The notes beneath the pieces are model-generated. The model had not been told where the DNA came from and ran no database searches. It worked only from the letters and a program-made list of their open reading frames with translations. From a virus, in IMG/VR virus record IMGVR_UViG_3300030406_003155, positions 3,091 through 26,054 of that record: DNA of 22,964 bases; one strand, written 5' to 3'. The number at the start of each line of letters is the position of its first letter. Position 1 is the first letter of the stretch. Below are positions 1 to 6,918 of this stretch, piece after piece. A program made the translations under genes and the position numbers.

Positions 1-46
1 TCATGGTAAGTAAATTTCCTTTTGGTGCGTTTCCTAAATAGGCCAT
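1..46 (-). CDS. Partial N-terminus of a probable tail or virion protein
   Basis: Only the first 15 codons lie in the window, reading MAYLGNAPKGNLLTM. The start is well supported: the ATG at 46..44 is preceded by AAGGAGATTC, a strong ribosome binding site, and the gene follows the 108-residue gene after a short gap. Starts of the form MAYLGN are familiar to me from tail-fibre-type genes of marine phages, and the neighbour upstream in the operon is a fibre module. This is therefore probably another tail or receptor-binding protein, but 15 residues cannot prove it. Confidence 0.55.
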   Translation of the reverse strand, partial: MAYLGNAPKGNLLTM

Positions 47-54
47 GAATCTCC

Positions 55-381
55 TTACGTACTTATTGCATCAACAAAGGAAGATATTATATCTAAACTT
101 GATGCCGTATCACTACGAGCTTTAAGTTGATCTCCACTTTGAAGAACTATTTTACTACCCCCATCAATGAGCTCAAGCGATCCGCCTGGAACTATCGGCG
201 CTCCTTTGATTAGTCTATGTTCATTTCCTCCGTTTAAAATAAATACATCCACATTGATTGTAGAAGTAATTATATTAGCGCATCTAACAGAAATAATCGC
301 ATCATCAGAATCAGCTGTTCGTAAAACTACGGAACTTGTACCTACGTTTCTTTGTATATCTCGTTCAAAATCTTGTGCCAT
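55..381 (-). CDS. Small beta-rich virion-associated protein, function unknown
   Basis: A 108-residue protein that looks all-beta, with alternating hydrophobic stretches such as VVLRT, IIVSVR-like strands and VDVFILNGG, and no membrane segment or cysteine pair. The ATG has a clean AGGAGAATT ribosome binding site. It sits between the tail fibre gene (389..1393) and the truncated gene at the left edge, so a tail or virion-surface role is likely. Proteins with this size and look recur beside fibre genes in uncultured marine phages, and the 106-residue protein at 7240..7560 has a similar strand pattern. No enzymatic motif is visible. The function is unknown and the virion role is inferred from position. 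Confidence 0.75.
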   Translation of the reverse strand: MAQDFERDIQRNVGTSSVVLRTADSDDAIISVRCANIITSTINVDVFILNGGNEHRLIKGAPIVPGGSLELIDGGSKIVLQSGDQLKARSDTASSLDIISSFVDAIST

Positions 382-388
382 AATTCTC

Positions 389-1393
389 CTATAATGCTAA
401 TGCCATTTTAATTGCAAATGCCTCAGTTGCACCTGTTGTAGGTGTTGCAAGACCAATATCTGTGCCATCAAATGTTAGCACATCTCCACTTGATGCACCA
501 GATTGTAGACCTGGAATTCTTAAAGAATTAATATTAGCGTCACCTAAAGTTATTTGATTTGAAGTTGTTGCGGATGCTGCTTGAGCGTTATGTCCTACTA
601 TTATGTTATTGTCACCCCCAGTCAAATCTAATCCTGCCTTATGACCTATAGCAACGTTTTTATCATTATTACCTAAATTTTTTAAAGTCCAAAAACCTAA
701 AGCTACATTTTTCTCACCTGAATAACTTGTTAACATTGACTGATAACCAATTGCGTTATTTTCAGTACTTGTATTTGCTTTTAATGCTTCTTGGCCAATA
801 GCCGTATTATAATTACCAGTAACAGTGGCTGTTAAAGCAAAAGCACCTATTCCCACGTTACCAGTACCAGTATCATCGGCAGTTAAAGCTGCATGACCAA
901 TTGCAACATTGTGACCTGCACCTCCATTTCCAATAGAATCTAATGCTGTGTTTCCCAATGCAACGTTATTAGTTCCAGTTGGATAATTACCATCAAGTTT
1001 TATGGTCCCTGAAGATACATCTATGTTAGCTCCTACAGTTAGATCTGCAGGTAAAGTTACATCATTATTTTCATCCTCAACAACTGCTTTTGAAGCAGGT
1101 AATGTACAAAATACATCTTTAGTTCCTGCGGAAAAATCAACAGGGTTATCTGAATTAGAAGATGAAAAAACTTGTGCTCTAGACAAAGTATCTGGAGTTG
1201 CATCCGTTACAGTCCCTCTTCCTACTTCAAATTCACCTGTTCCTGGGTGAACAATACAATAGTAAGTTTCGTTTGTTGTGCCAATTCCAGCTACAAAAGT
1301 TTCAAAATCCTGTACTGCTCCAGCAAGATTTAAAGTACCTGTACCAGTAGTGATACTGGTCTCCTTGACCCTATCATTTAGAATAAATGCCAT
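389..1393 (-). CDS. Tail fibre / adhesin with YadA-like head repeats
   Basis: A 334-residue protein with three zones. Residues 1-105 (MAFILNDRVKETS... to ...DVFCTLPASKAV) match a module common at the N-terminus of phage tail proteins and thought to anchor them to the tail. Residues 140-275 hold about eight repeats of the pattern N-x-A-I-G-x-x-A-L spaced 16-20 residues apart (for example NVALGNTAL, NVAIGHAAL, NTAIGQEAL, NVAIGHKAG). This is the signature of the left-handed beta-roll head of trimeric autotransporter adhesins (YadA/Hep_Hag type). Residues 285-334 form a short end domain. The protein is probably a homotrimeric receptor-binding fibre. It lies in the tail block, after a 141-residue virion-type gene and before other tail genes. 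Confidence 0.85.
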   Translation of the reverse strand: MAFILNDRVKETSITTGTGTLNLAGAVQDFETFVAGIGTTNETYYCIVHPGTGEFEVGRGTVTDATPDTLSRAQVFSSSNSDNPVDFSAGTKDVFCTLPASKAVVEDENNDVTLPADLTVGANIDVSSGTIKLDGNYPTGTNNVALGNTALDSIGNGGAGHNVAIGHAALTADDTGTGNVGIGAFALTATVTGNYNTAIGQEALKANTSTENNAIGYQSMLTSYSGEKNVALGFWTLKNLGNNDKNVAIGHKAGLDLTGGDNNIIVGHNAQAASATTSNQITLGDANINSLRIPGLQSGASSGDVLTFDGTDIGLATPTTGATEAFAIKMALAL

Positions 1394-1401
1394 TTAAATC
1401 C

Positions 1402-1827
1402 TTAACTAATTCTTAAAATAGCAGCCGATGTTGTAAATGCAGGAAATTGAATAGTAAACGTGCCAGATGTAGCTGTCTTATCACTTCCAAAATCTAAAGC
1501 ACAAACTGCTTTTTTTGAATCCGTACTATTATAAATTAATGCACCTCTTGCTGTCAGTGTAACTCCTGTAAATGATAAATCTGCAAAGTCAACTATTGCA
1601 ACCCCTGATGCTACAGAAGTTAGTTGTGATTGAAGTTGTTTACCGCCTGACGTATATCCTGAACTTGAAACTTCATTACCTGTGGTAAACGAAGTTGTTG
1701 CTGCATTAATAGTAGCTTGAGATGTGTACATTGCTAATTTAAATACATCGCCACCATTATCAAAATCGTGCACCCCATCCAAAAGATCTTTTTTGAATGA
1801 GTTACAAACTGCTTGTGTTATTGCCAT
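1402..1827 (-). CDS. Putative virion protein next to the fibre, 141 aa
   Basis: A 141-residue Ser/Thr/Gly/Ala-rich protein starting MAITQAVCNSFKKDLLDG, with predicted beta strands (DVFKLAMYTS, VAIVDFADLSF, GTFTIQFP). A strong AAAGGAGAAAAAAT ribosome binding site sets the start. I recognise the general type: proteins opening with 'VCNSFKxELLxGxHDF' and containing 'FKLALYTSxA' are frequent in tail gene clusters of phages and are usually annotated as hypothetical or structural. It is followed by the fibre gene with only 8 bases between them. Its role is probably structural, at the distal tail. There is no catalytic motif. Confidence 0.8.
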   Translation of the reverse strand: MAITQAVCNSFKKDLLDGVHDFDNGGDVFKLAMYTSQATINAATTSFTTGNEVSSSGYTSGGKQLQSQLTSVASGVAIVDFADLSFTGVTLTARGALIYNSTDSKKAVCALDFGSDKTATSGTFTIQFPAFTTSAAILRIS

Positions 1828-1847
1828 ATTTTTTCTCCTTTAAAATT

Positions 1848-2510
1848 TTATGGTGAAGGTGACGGCACGTTTACACGTGGTACACCATCATCAAATTCTG
1901 CACGTCTTCTTCTACCCATTTGTTGTAGAGCAAACGCTTGTATTTCTTCATTATACTTTGATTTATACAAATTGTACATATCTTGAGGTCCTTTAAGATA
2001 TGCAAAACACTCAGTTAAAACTCCATGAAGAAGCATTCCCTCTTGAAATTTAGATAAAAAAGTATCTGTTGAGCTATCAAAATGAGGAGGATCAATAATA
2101 TAATTCAATTGAACTCCGTAAGCGATATTTGGTGTTGGTGCTACAACAACCGTTGATTCATCCCAATTTGCATAATATTTAGGCTTACCTGTTACTCCAG
2201 TAGAATTAAATTCAGAAATAAAACTTGTATCTCTTTTTTCCATAAAAGTTCTTGCACTAGTTAAAGTAGTATCAGCAAAAACTTGCAATGATCTAATTAC
2301 TAAAAAGTCACTTGGTAAAATTAAATATCTTTTATTTGCTGTAAATGAAGAAGTAGCATATTTTCTAACATCATCATAATCAACTTTACCAGCTATTTCT
2401 AATTCAGTATTTCTAATAAATTGATCAATCAAAGTTGGTGTTAAAACATTTGCATCTACTTCAGTATAACTTCTTACTTGATCAACAAATTTTGTATAAG
2501 TTATAGCCAT
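1848..2510 (-). CDS. Head-tail adaptor / connector protein (SU10 adaptor-like)
   Basis: A 220-residue protein. The N-terminal half is helical (TKFVDQVRSYTEVDANVLTPTLIDQFIRNTELEIAGKV), followed by a beta part (RYLILPSDFLVIRSLQV, KPKYYANWDESTVVVAPTP) and a C-terminal helix-rich tail ending in RMGRRRR-like basic residues. This 'flexible helix, then LPxDFL..., then fleshed beta sandwich' layout is what I know from phage adaptor proteins such as that of Escherichia phage SU10, which join the portal to the short tail. The start codon overlaps the previous stop by one base (TAATG). The assignment rests on remembered family appearance plus position, so the family is likely but the exact structural role is inferred. 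Confidence 0.7.
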   Translation of the reverse strand: MAITYTKFVDQVRSYTEVDANVLTPTLIDQFIRNTELEIAGKVDYDDVRKYATSSFTANKRYLILPSDFLVIRSLQVFADTTLTSARTFMEKRDTSFISEFNSTGVTGKPKYYANWDESTVVVAPTPNIAYGVQLNYIIDPPHFDSSTDTFLSKFQEGMLLHGVLTECFAYLKGPQDMYNLYKSKYNEEIQAFALQQMGRRRRAEFDDGVPRVNVPSPSP

Positions 2511-2854
2511 TATGTAATACTCACAGTTACGTTACCTAAAATTGTATTTGCCTGTCTCTTTTTATTTTCTTCAAGAGGTTCAAGAGATGGTTGCATACCA
2601 TTTGAAGTGAACTGACCATCCCAATATTGTGGATCTAAAAAAACAGTGGTTGGTGCAGATTTAGATTGTCTCGCATTTCTTATGGCTACAGGATCAGCTT
2701 TATGTGCTTTAGGATCTAATTGTGGGTGTTTAGATTCAAATTCTGATATGTGCACTAAAGAACCATTCCATTCTTTAACCATTTCACTATAAGGAAAAGC
2801 TTGACCTGATCTATCAGATATTGATCTACTAAATTTGCCTTTTGCGTATGCCAT
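2510..2854 (-). CDS. Small conserved virion-region protein, 114 aa
   Basis: A 114-residue hydrophilic protein starting MAYAKGKFSRSISDRSG. It has a central motif SEMVKEWNGSLVHISEFESKHPQL, which resembles a small conserved module found between adaptor genes in phages, and it ends in VTVSIT. There is no membrane segment. It is sandwiched between two adaptor/nozzle-type genes, with a TAATG junction downstream and a 3-base gap upstream, so it is almost certainly translated with them and probably belongs to the connector or tail. The WNGxxVxxxDFExKHPQ-like stretch is the best handle for a homology search. No function can be read from the sequence. Confidence 0.8.
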   Translation of the reverse strand: MAYAKGKFSRSISDRSGQAFPYSEMVKEWNGSLVHISEFESKHPQLDPKAHKADPVAIRNARQSKSAPTTVFLDPQYWDGQFTSNGMQPSLEPLEENKKRQANTILGNVTVSIT

Positions 2855-2857
2855 CTT

Positions 2858-3529
2858 TTATCCTTGTGGAAAATAAATATTAGGGGTGAAATAAACTGAA
2901 GTTCTTTGGCCATCTTCATCTAATGCTCTTTTTAACTCATCTTCATAATATAATTTTAAAGATTGAACTCTTTCAGGAGCATATTTCTGTGAAAGATAAA
3001 AGGCTAATCCAGATACCATACAAGGATAAAATCTAAAAGGCATATCCGTTGTATTAGTATAAGCACCAGCGTCTTCAATTCTAGCTAAGTAATAATAAAA
3101 TATATTTGTTACAACATTCGTATCAGGGGCAAGATATAATGATATTGTTGGTGTCAATTGCCTATCGACATAATATTGTGAAGGAGTGCCTTTCTCAGTT
3201 TTATTTGGTATCGCAATATATTCAGATCTTGAAATTTTTACTAAACTTTGTTGCGTACCTCCTGAAACTGTTACAACAGCCTCTAAAACATCATTACAAT
3301 CACTTGGTGTATTGTAAGTTACCGTTCCATCAACCAAAGTTTCAGTTTTTGATTTTACTTTCCAAAGATTGATTCCTCTGTTGCCCCATTCAGAAAATAA
3401 TAAGTTAAGACTTCTTCTAGCAGATTTAATATCATGACCAGAATTAGTTCTTAGGCCACATCTTTCGTAAGCCTCTTCAATTGCTTCATCAATGGTAATG
3501 TTAAAAGTTGTAGATTGTGATGTAGCCAT
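2858..3529 (-). CDS. Tail adaptor / nozzle-region protein (P22 gp4-like family)
   Basis: A 223-residue protein. The N-terminus TFNITIDEAIEEAYERCGLRTNSGHDIKSARRSLNLLFSEWGNRGINLW is characteristic of phage tail-accessory/adaptor proteins related to P22 gp4. These proteins plug the portal after DNA packaging and attach the tail. The 'EAYERCG' and 'A..SLN.L..EW.N.G.NLW' pattern is the key. The second half is beta-rich and ends with a helix carrying Y..DL.RA..ED. It forms a connector block with the two genes downstream. In P22 the equivalent protein is needed for tail attachment; whether this one has the additional lysozyme-like activity reported for some relatives cannot be judged here. Confidence 0.75.
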   Translation of the reverse strand: MATSQSTTFNITIDEAIEEAYERCGLRTNSGHDIKSARRSLNLLFSEWGNRGINLWKVKSKTETLVDGTVTYNTPSDCNDVLEAVVTVSGGTQQSLVKISRSEYIAIPNKTEKGTPSQYYVDRQLTPTISLYLAPDTNVVTNIFYYYLARIEDAGAYTNTTDMPFRFYPCMVSGLAFYLSQKYAPERVQSLKLYYEDELKRALDEDGQRTSVYFTPNIYFPQG

Positions 3530-3536
3530 TTCATCC

Positions 3537-3695
3537 TTACGCTAATATTTTTTCTTGTAAATGTTTAGGTAGATTTTTTTGTTTACCAATTAACTTACCT
3601 GTCTTAGCACCCATAACACCAGACATCTTATAGTTTTTCTTTCCTCCACCCATTGGCATCCCACCAGCTTTTTTCTTCTCCATTTTTTTATACAT
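3537..3695 (-). CDS. Short Lys/Gly/Met-rich protein, 52 aa
   Basis: A small open frame read directly from the sequence. It begins MYKKMEKKKAGGMPMGGG and ends HLQEKILA. The ATG at 3695 has an excellent ribosome binding site (AAAAGGAGTAAAAAA), and the frame fills the space between the 105-residue gene and the connector gene exactly. Its central VMGAKTGKLIGK resembles GAKTGKMIKARGG near the end of the 137-residue protein at 14793..15206, so the GAKTGK segment may be a recurring phage peptide motif. The protein is strongly basic and could bind nucleic acid or the inside of the capsid, but that is inference. Confidence 0.7.
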   Translation of the reverse strand: MYKKMEKKKAGGMPMGGGKKNYKMSGVMGAKTGKLIGKQKNLPKHLQEKILA

Positions 3696-3721
3696 TTTTT
3701 TACTCCTTTTAACTATATTTG

Positions 3722-4039
3722 TTACTTTATGAGATCTTTAATGTAAGAGCCACCTTTTAAAATAGTACTCACAGCTCTTCCAGCAGGTGATCTCTTAGCT
3801 GCTTTCGTTATTATTGATTTAGTTTTGTTTTTTAAATTAAAATATTCATCTTCATTTTTAATACCAAGTTTTTTATAATCTTTAAATACAGCTTTCCCTT
3901 TTCCTCCTGCTGCTTCGAATGATTTTTGGTCATAAGTCGTTATGTTATATTCAGGTGTGTTTAACTTTTTACCAACAATGTTTTCTCTTATATTTTTTAA
4001 ATTTTTTAAATATTTTTTATAATCTTTTGCTTCGTCCAT
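3722..4039 (-). CDS. Small basic protein with C-terminal YIKDL tail, 105 aa
   Basis: A 105-residue Lys-rich protein starting MDEAKDYKKYLKNLKNIREN, predicted helical in the first third. The ribosome binding site AAGGAGAAGTT supports the start. The C-terminus ends STILKGGSYIKDLIK. The YIKDL(I/L) tail is nearly the same as the ends of the otherwise unrelated proteins at 12069..12302 and 17452..17811, suggesting a shared sorting or docking peptide. It lies in a run of small basic genes after the DUF5872-like gene. No catalytic motif is present and the function is unknown; an internal virion or scaffold-bound role is a guess from the shared tail. Confidence 0.75.
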   Translation of the reverse strand: MDEAKDYKKYLKNLKNIRENIVGKKLNTPEYNITTYDQKSFEAAGGKGKAVFKDYKKLGIKNEDEYFNLKNKTKSIITKAAKRSPAGRAVSTILKGGSYIKDLIK

Positions 4040-4048
4040 AACTTCTCC

Positions 4049-4441
4049 TTAATAATCTATCATACCACCATAATATAATTTAGTAAATGCACCTTTAGAT
4101 GCAAAAGTCTTTACATTCGTAGGTTTACCACCTACACCTTGAGCTTTACTTCTTTTTCTCGCAACAGCAGAACGCTTTTCTGATTCTGTCATTCGGGCGG
4201 CTTTTGCAGCAGGCACGCATTTGGGGTATTTTCTTTTTGATCCACTTGCAGATTTTCTTCCACATTCTCTATATCCTCCTCCTGGTTTTTTAGAACCTAT
4301 ATCAACCCATTTTTCATTGAACCATTTTTTTAGTCCTCCTTCTTTCATTCCTGAAGGAACACAATTCGGAACCATCTTGTTACCTTTTCTCTTCATGCCC
4401 TTTTGAACATAACCTTGCCAACAAGTTCCTCTTTGGCTCAT
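4049..4441 (-). CDS. DUF5872-like small basic cysteine-containing protein
   Basis: A 130-residue, very basic protein. The stretch KKWFNEKWVDIGSKKPGG, then YRECGR and KYPKCVPAAKAARMT matches what I know of DUF5872 (a W-V-D-I/V core, then CGR, then YPKC.P). Two further cysteines precede it (CWQGYVQKG, NCVPSG), so four cysteines might bind zinc or form disulphides. The C-terminus reads KLYYGGMIDY. The start overlaps the upstream stop by 4 bases (ATGA), giving tight translational coupling with the 115-residue gene. The function of DUF5872 is unknown to me. Being small, basic and Cys-bearing, it may bind DNA, which is an inference. Confidence 0.8.
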   Translation of the reverse strand: MSQRGTCWQGYVQKGMKRKGNKMVPNCVPSGMKEGGLKKWFNEKWVDIGSKKPGGGYRECGRKSASGSKRKYPKCVPAAKAARMTESEKRSAVARKRSKAQGVGGKPTNVKTFASKGAFTKLYYGGMIDY

Positions 4442-4785
4442 TTTAATAAATCACCGTAATAATTTACTGAACTTTGATTTGATAAATTTATATCAGCTGA
4501 ATCATGTTTAATAAATTTGCCATTGTAAGCTGTAATAGAATCAAGTTGCTTTGCTTGTTTTTTGTGTGTGGCAGATGCTTTGTGCAATCCTTTTGCAACT
4601 TCTTTTATTTTGATCTCTGAACCTTCACTCGCTTTTTTAGGTCCCCAGTCTTTTCTTTTAACTCCTGATGGATCTTTTATTTTACCTGCACATATTTTAC
4701 TAGCGTATGCGTTCGCATATGCACTGGGATATACCTTAAATTTTCTTTTAGCGGCCGCTTTGCCTCTAGCACATAGTTTTGTCAT
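4438..4785 (-). CDS. Small basic protein with 'YPSAYAN' motif, 115 aa
   Basis: A 115-residue basic protein. Residues 4-34 carry LCARGKAAAKRKFKVYPSAY followed by ANAYASKICAGKI. This is a conserved phage small-protein motif in which two cysteines flank a K.KFKV.PSAYAN core. It continues with a Lys-rich linker and ends in SSVNYYGDLLK, reminiscent of the YIKDLL tails of other proteins in this genome. A GAGG element precedes the ATG. It overlaps the DUF5872-like gene by 4 bases, so both are made together. I do not know a function; conserved cysteines plus high positive charge suggest a nucleic-acid-binding or internal head protein. Confidence 0.78.
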   Translation of the reverse strand: MTKLCARGKAAAKRKFKVYPSAYANAYASKICAGKIKDPSGVKRKDWGPKKASEGSEIKIKEVAKGLHKASATHKKQAKQLDSITAYNGKFIKHDSADINLSNQSSVNYYGDLLK

Positions 4786-4838
4786 AGTGTCTAAGCCTCT
4801 TTCTGTTGTACAACTTCTTTGATTGTACCACTCTTTGC

Positions 4839-4979
4839 CTAAACAGTAAATGTCCTGCTAAGAGGATTCTTTTTAAAGGGTTTTTTAAACTTAACTTTTT
4901 TTTCTTTTTTTTTCTCATCTTTTGACCCTCGTAATTTTCCCTCTACTTGCTTAGTCATTTGTGATCTTCCGATAACCAT
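4839..4979 (-). CDS. Very basic 46-aa protein coupled to the endolysin gene
   Basis: An open frame of 46 codons reading MVIGRSQMTKQVEGKLRG, then a Lys-rich middle (DEKKKEKKVKFKKPFKK) and ending NPLSRTFTV. Its ATG overlaps the endolysin stop by one base (TAATG), the same junction used by several secure gene pairs here, which is the main reason to accept it. A GGAAAGG element lies somewhat far upstream. Almost half of its residues are Lys or Arg. It occupies what would otherwise be a gap between the endolysin and the 115-residue gene. The function is unknown. Confidence 0.6.
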   Translation of the reverse strand: MVIGRSQMTKQVEGKLRGSKDEKKKEKKVKFKKPFKKNPLSRTFTV

Positions 4980-5455
4980 TATATTAAATCAACAGCCTTT
5001 CCAATTATTGGTTTATATTTTGTTTTACCATTTTCTTTATATGCTCTCATATACTGTGCTCTTGGATTAAATTCAACATAAGATGCATGAATCCACCCGC
5101 TGTTAGGTTCGCCTGGAGTGTAGAACTCCAGAATTAGCTGATCTGTCGTGCAGTTCATATTTATCCAATCAGCAACTTCAGCGTTGTCTACGCCTAAAAC
5201 CTCGAAGTCTGCGGCCTCGGCTTTAGCATGCTGTGAATTTACAGAACTACCTATTGCTGCACATAACTCAGGGGATCTGTATCCGCTAGTCACTTTAACT
5301 CTACCAAAGTGATCACGTACTGGCTGAAGAATTCTTTCGCATAACATTTCTAATTTTTTAATTTGGTCTGCGTTTGGATTGTTATCTATATCTAAACGTA
5401 TAGCTGTATCGGATTTAATAAGCTCTTGTAAGCTAAAATTTCGTGAAAGATTCAT
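4979..5455 (-). CDS. Endolysin, peptidase M15 (D-Ala-D-Ala carboxypeptidase type)
   Basis: A 158-residue zinc peptidase that should cleave peptide cross-links of peptidoglycan and release progeny. The M15A signatures are clear: VTSGYRSPELC (residues 55-65), then SQHAKAEAADFEV (74-86), where His76 and Asp83 are expected zinc ligands, and WIHASY (121-126) with His123 as the third ligand. The N-terminal NFSLQELIKSDTAIRLDIDN is the typical lead-in. The length fits single-domain M15 endolysins. No signal peptide is visible, so export should need a holin; the candidates are the gene at 11373..11756 and the 26-residue membrane peptide just upstream. It starts at a TAATG junction with the 69-residue gene. 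Confidence 0.9.
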   Translation of the reverse strand: MNLSRNFSLQELIKSDTAIRLDIDNNPNADQIKKLEMLCERILQPVRDHFGRVKVTSGYRSPELCAAIGSSVNSQHAKAEAADFEVLGVDNAEVADWINMNCTTDQLILEFYTPGEPNSGWIHASYVEFNPRAQYMRAYKENGKTKYKPIIGKAVDLI

Positions 5456-5664
5456 TAATTTAATATTATTTTTTTTATACTTTTTTCACCTAAATATATT
5501 TCTGTTTCTGCTTTACCTTTATAACATTTGTAAGATACAGATTCGCTGTATTGTCTTTCAGCCTGACGCTTGCCTCGAAGGCATGCGGCCATAGATTCTT
5601 GAATACGATGCTCCTTGATCTCTCCATTGTAGAACATAAGTAGAGCCACCACAGCTTCAATCAT
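5455..5664 (-). CDS. Small lysis-cassette protein, 69 aa
   Basis: A 69-residue protein with a short hydrophobic N-terminus (MIEAVVALLMFYNGEIKEHR) that could act as a weak export signal or anchor. It also has two cysteines (AACLRGK, YKCYKG) and a basic C-terminus. It overlaps the upstream 26-residue membrane peptide by 8 bases and the endolysin by one base, so it is embedded in the lysis cassette. I have seen similar small proteins beside M15 endolysins in marine phages. A spanin-like or endolysin-accessory role is possible, but no lipobox is present, so this is only positional inference. Confidence 0.75.
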   Translation of the reverse strand: MIEAVVALLMFYNGEIKEHRIQESMAACLRGKRQAERQYSESVSYKCYKGKAETEIYLGEKSIKKIILN

Positions 5665-5737
5665 ATTTCCTCGCTAATATAAGAATAGATAACATCATAA
5701 CTGTGAACACAATCCCTATGAAAAAAAGACCTATCAT
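5657..5737 (-). CDS. 26-aa single-pass membrane peptide in the lysis cassette
   Basis: A short gene reading MIGLFFIGIVFTVMMLSILI then LARKYD. It is almost entirely a transmembrane helix followed by a short positively charged end (ARK). It fills the gap between two secure genes: its ATG overlaps the upstream stop as ATGA (4 bases), and its stop overlaps the next start by 8 bases. Such double coupling is unlikely by chance. Small one-helix peptides beside an endolysin often act as holins, antiholins or pinholins. That role is plausible here but inferred from location and hydrophobicity only. Confidence 0.65.
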   Translation of the reverse strand: MIGLFFIGIVFTVMMLSILILARKYD

Positions 5738-6159
5738 TGTGAGTAACTTCCATTTTTATAACCAATCTCACGATTAGCATCTTTTAATTTTTCTATATCT
5801 TCTAAAACTTTATCCATTTGTTTTCTTAAAAATTCTATATTTACTTTATTTAAAGCCATATTCTCAATATGTTTATTTAATTTATCTGTGGTCTTATAAA
5901 GATCCTCAATCATCATAAATTGCTCAGAATCCGCAGGCAAGGAGCCTAGTTGTCCACGAGGCCATTTAATTCTAAACTCTGTATTTTCTTCTAAATCTTT
6001 TTCCATTAACTGAAGTCGTGTGTCTGCAACATTCAGACGTTCGATGATTTGGAAATATCCCATTGTACCAAGTGCCACAATAATTATCAAAGACGCTACA
6101 GTCTTCATTGGCATTTGAACTTTTGCTTCTTCTCCTATGTTTAAAGGTTTATTTTTCAT
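5734..6159 (-). CDS. Membrane-anchored coiled-coil protein of the lysis cassette
   Basis: A 141-residue protein with a short cytoplasmic N-terminus (MKNKPLNIGEEAKVQMPMK) and one transmembrane helix (TVASLIIIVALGTMGYF, about residues 20-36). A long hydrophilic part follows with heptad-like coiled-coil stretches (ERLNVADTRLQLMEKDLEE, then KLNKHIENMALNKVNIEFLR and on to about residue 130). This type II membrane topology with a periplasmic coiled coil resembles i-spanins and related lysis accessory proteins. It overlaps the upstream gene by 4 bases and is followed by the hidden 26-residue peptide, the 69-residue protein and the endolysin. A spanin role is plausible but no matching o-spanin lipoprotein is visible, so it remains tentative. 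Confidence 0.75.
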   Translation of the reverse strand: MKNKPLNIGEEAKVQMPMKTVASLIIIVALGTMGYFQIIERLNVADTRLQLMEKDLEENTEFRIKWPRGQLGSLPADSEQFMMIEDLYKTTDKLNKHIENMALNKVNIEFLRKQMDKVLEDIEKLKDANREIGYKNGSYSQ

Positions 6160-6821
6160 TCGTAGGTTTTGTCCTCATCTCTTGTTTTTTCTTCCATATC
6201 GTAAAACATTTTATCACTATCTTCTGTAACAAGTCCATTATCCTCTGCGTCCCAATAAGTAGTTTGGACTTTATAATCTGGCCAACTGTTATCAGTAGTA
6301 TAACTATTAATGTGCCATAAAAGACGATTATTAGGCTGAGCTGCATAATTACCGTTATCAAGAGCCAATATATGCGCACACTTATGTTCTTGAGGAATTT
6401 CAGAGTGTTCTGTATCCAAAATATTAGTGTCTGGGTGAGCCCAATCAATCGTAAATAAATATTTACCATGATAAAATGTTTTATCTAAACCTAAAAATTT
6501 TCCTGCTACACCATCCAACCAATCAAAGCAAGTGACACTAGGCCAGTAACTAAAACAATTCCACAATTCAAGCTCGTGTACCTGCATATCGGGCACTTGG
6601 GCTCTATCATACGATTTTTGAAAAAATGCTGAGATAGGCAGACGCCAATAGCACGCACCGTTGGGTAACATGATATTAAATAAGATTGCACGACCAGATA
6701 TGCTCGTAATACTAAAGATAACACAGTCTTCACTTTCTTCATGGTGTTCTGTAAGATCATAAAGATATTCCTTTCTTATTTTACAATAAATTGGAGGTAT
6801 GTTTGCATTCAGATAAGACAT
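6156..6821 (-). CDS. Conserved hypothetical phage protein, 221 aa
   Basis: A 221-residue protein rich in aromatic residues (Trp and Tyr throughout) and acidic toward the end. Notable stretches are PNGACYWRLPISAFFQKSYDR, LELWNCFSYWPSVTCFDWL and KFLGLDKTFYHGKYLFTIDWAHPD. The ribosome binding site TGGAGGG about 11 bases upstream supports the start, and the stop overlaps the next gene by 4 bases. It appears as a soluble beta-rich domain without known catalytic motifs. I recognise this as a recurrent protein just upstream of lysis genes in uncultured marine phages but know no function. It contains four cysteines (C13, C33, C57 and C107 region), not clearly spaced as a metal site. Confidence 0.78.
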   Translation of the reverse strand: MSYLNANIPPIYCKIRKEYLYDLTEHHEESEDCVIFSITSISGRAILFNIMLPNGACYWRLPISAFFQKSYDRAQVPDMQVHELELWNCFSYWPSVTCFDWLDGVAGKFLGLDKTFYHGKYLFTIDWAHPDTNILDTEHSEIPQEHKCAHILALDNGNYAAQPNNRLLWHINSYTTDNSWPDYKVQTTYWDAEDNGLVTEDSDKMFYDMEEKTRDEDKTYE

Positions 6822-6918
6822 TTTTATATTTTTCCCTCCAGTAATTTTTTCTTTCTAATATTCTAATTCTTTTTTCAAGTTGTTCAAATCCTAAAATTTT
6901 CTTTATCCAATTTAACAT
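6781..6918 (-). CDS. Possible 45-aa coiled-coil peptide
   Basis: A short open frame starting MLNWIKKILGFEQLEKRIRI and continuing LERKNYWREKYKNV, an amphipathic, coiled-coil-like helix. Its ATG overlaps the stop of the 106-residue gene by 7 bases. Against it, its last 41 bases overlap the start of the 221-residue gene in another frame, which is more than usual here, and no clear ribosome binding site precedes it. It otherwise fills a gap of about 90 bases. It is reported as possible, not proven. Confidence 0.45.
   Translation of the reverse strand: MLNWIKKILGFEQLEKRIRILERKNYWREKYKNVLSECKHTSNLL

Noticed and set aside
6149-6469. 106-residue hydrophobic frame within the 221-residue gene
   Set aside because: It is a same-strand shadow of a secure gene, with no ribosome binding site and an unnatural Ile/Leu-rich composition from AT-rich codons.
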